This document shows positions 33,378-33,777 of a DNA stretch of 33,777 nucleotides, one piece after another. Both the position numbers and the translations under genes were made by a program. This DNA comes from Bodo saltans. Its lineage: Eukaryota > Euglenozoa > Kinetoplastea > Eubodonida > Bodonidae. The stretch lies in assembly GCA_001460835.1 (NCBI GenBank), contig CYKH01000209.1, positions 1 through 33,777 on the forward strand, given 5' to 3'. The notes under the pieces were generated by a model. That model was not told the origin of the DNA. It saw only the letters and a list, made by a program, of their open reading frames with translations, and did not search any database. Numbering within the stretch: the stretch's first letter is position 1; every line of letters begins with the position of its first letter.

Positions 33378-33777
33378 ATGATTCGCCAAAAGAAGGTTGC
33401 CATCGCCGTATTTCTTCTCTATGCATGCTTCCTCCCTGCTGGGGCCTACCTTGCCTACCTCTTCCTCAACAACACGGAGCTGGTCTATGTTGCACCAGAG
33501 GGCAGCTTGGTCGCCCAGAGCTCCATCAGTGCGCACATCCACTTTGCAAACCAAATAGGATACCAACCGATGTGGGTCCTGGTGCAGAATATCAACACCT
33601 CCCTCAGCATCGCCAACAATTCAGATTTCTTTGACTACTCGATGTTCTTGAATGCCTCCGTGTTCGTTGCCGGCGGTGCGTTGTTTGGCATGGTGACGTC
33701 GGTCGACGGTTTCTATAGTCCTGGAAATGTGGCAAAGCACAGCCTAAAAACACAAAAAAAACATATTTTGGGTACCC
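33378..33777 (+). CDS. membrane protein, N-terminal part only (cut by window end)
   Basis: The frame is open for 133 codons to the end of the window. A basic start (MIRQKK) precedes a hydrophobic segment, residues about 7-30 (VAIAVFLLYACFLPAGAYLAYLFL), so it is a signal anchor or first transmembrane helix. An extracytoplasmic region with N-glycosylation sites (NNT, NTS, NNS, NAS) follows, and a second hydrophobic patch begins near residue 93 (FVAGGALFGMV). 'ELVYVAPEGSLVAQSSISAHIHFANQ' recalls the first periplasmic-side loop of RND/MMPL-type transporters, but this is a weak resemblance. The last 40 bases are A-rich and look less like coding sequence than what precedes them; the contig may be poor at its edge. 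Confidence 0.5.
   Translation, partial: MIRQKKVAIAVFLLYACFLPAGAYLAYLFLNNTELVYVAPEGSLVAQSSISAHIHFANQIGYQPMWVLVQNINTSLSIANNSDFFDYSMFLNASVFVAGGALFGMVTSVDGFYSPGNVAKHSLKTQKKHILGT

Noticed and set aside
33074-33634. Open frame of 186 codons running from the end of the 588-residue gene into the last gene
   Set aside because: It crosses the stop, the intergenic tract and the real start in another phase; the true frame begins at 33378 with a membrane anchor.

Overview
This window looks like nuclear DNA from a kinetoplastid protist, most likely a free-living bodonid (Bodo-like). All sixteen recognisable genes lie on the + strand. None needs an intron. Most are preceded by a pyrimidine-rich tract and an AG shortly before the first ATG, the layout expected for polycistronic transcripts processed by spliced-leader trans-splicing. 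Two large leishmanolysin (GP63)-like surface proteins and an AP-4 adaptor subunit fit this lineage. The species is inferred from gene content and was not tested.

Layout: (1) 1-6988: the 3' part of a fused alpha/beta thiamine-diphosphate E1 dehydrogenase, then a 1694-residue HEAT-repeat protein of the MROH1 type. (2) 7144-8634: two tandem sigma-class-like GST genes. (3) 8933-11845: an acyl-CoA oxidase ending in the peroxisomal/glycosomal signal SKL, and a probable mitochondrial membrane J-domain protein. (4) 12030-20187: a GP63-like locus with two single-pass membrane proteins (A and B) whose protease sites are destroyed. Between them lie a chimeric pseudogene made of the 5' end of a B copy joined to the 3' end of an A copy, and a type II membrane glycosyltransferase-like gene. 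(5) 20505-24830: an unrecognised 700-residue protein, a small BTB/T1-like protein and the AP-4 mu subunit. (6) 25152-30437: three consecutive genes with N-myristoylation-type starts (MGA, MGAAC, MGSGC). The first is a Niban-like PH protein fused through a long alanine/glutamate-rich coil to a GST domain; the second is a stand-alone acylated GST. (7) 30438-33777: a gene-poor kilobase, a low-complexity 588-residue protein and the 5' end of a membrane protein cut by the window end.

The most unusual items are the Niban-coil-GST fusion with its acylated GST neighbour, and the pair of catalytically dead GP63-like receptors. B keeps the zinc histidines but has Phe in place of the catalytic Glu, and carries a His-rich and polyproline cytoplasmic tail. 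A has lost all three zinc ligands. As usual in kinetoplastids, co-transcription does not imply shared function, but both special clusters point to cell-surface or membrane-anchored roles. No tRNA, rRNA, CRISPR array, transposon or virus-derived element was recognised. Family assignments rest on motifs recalled from known families; no database search was run.
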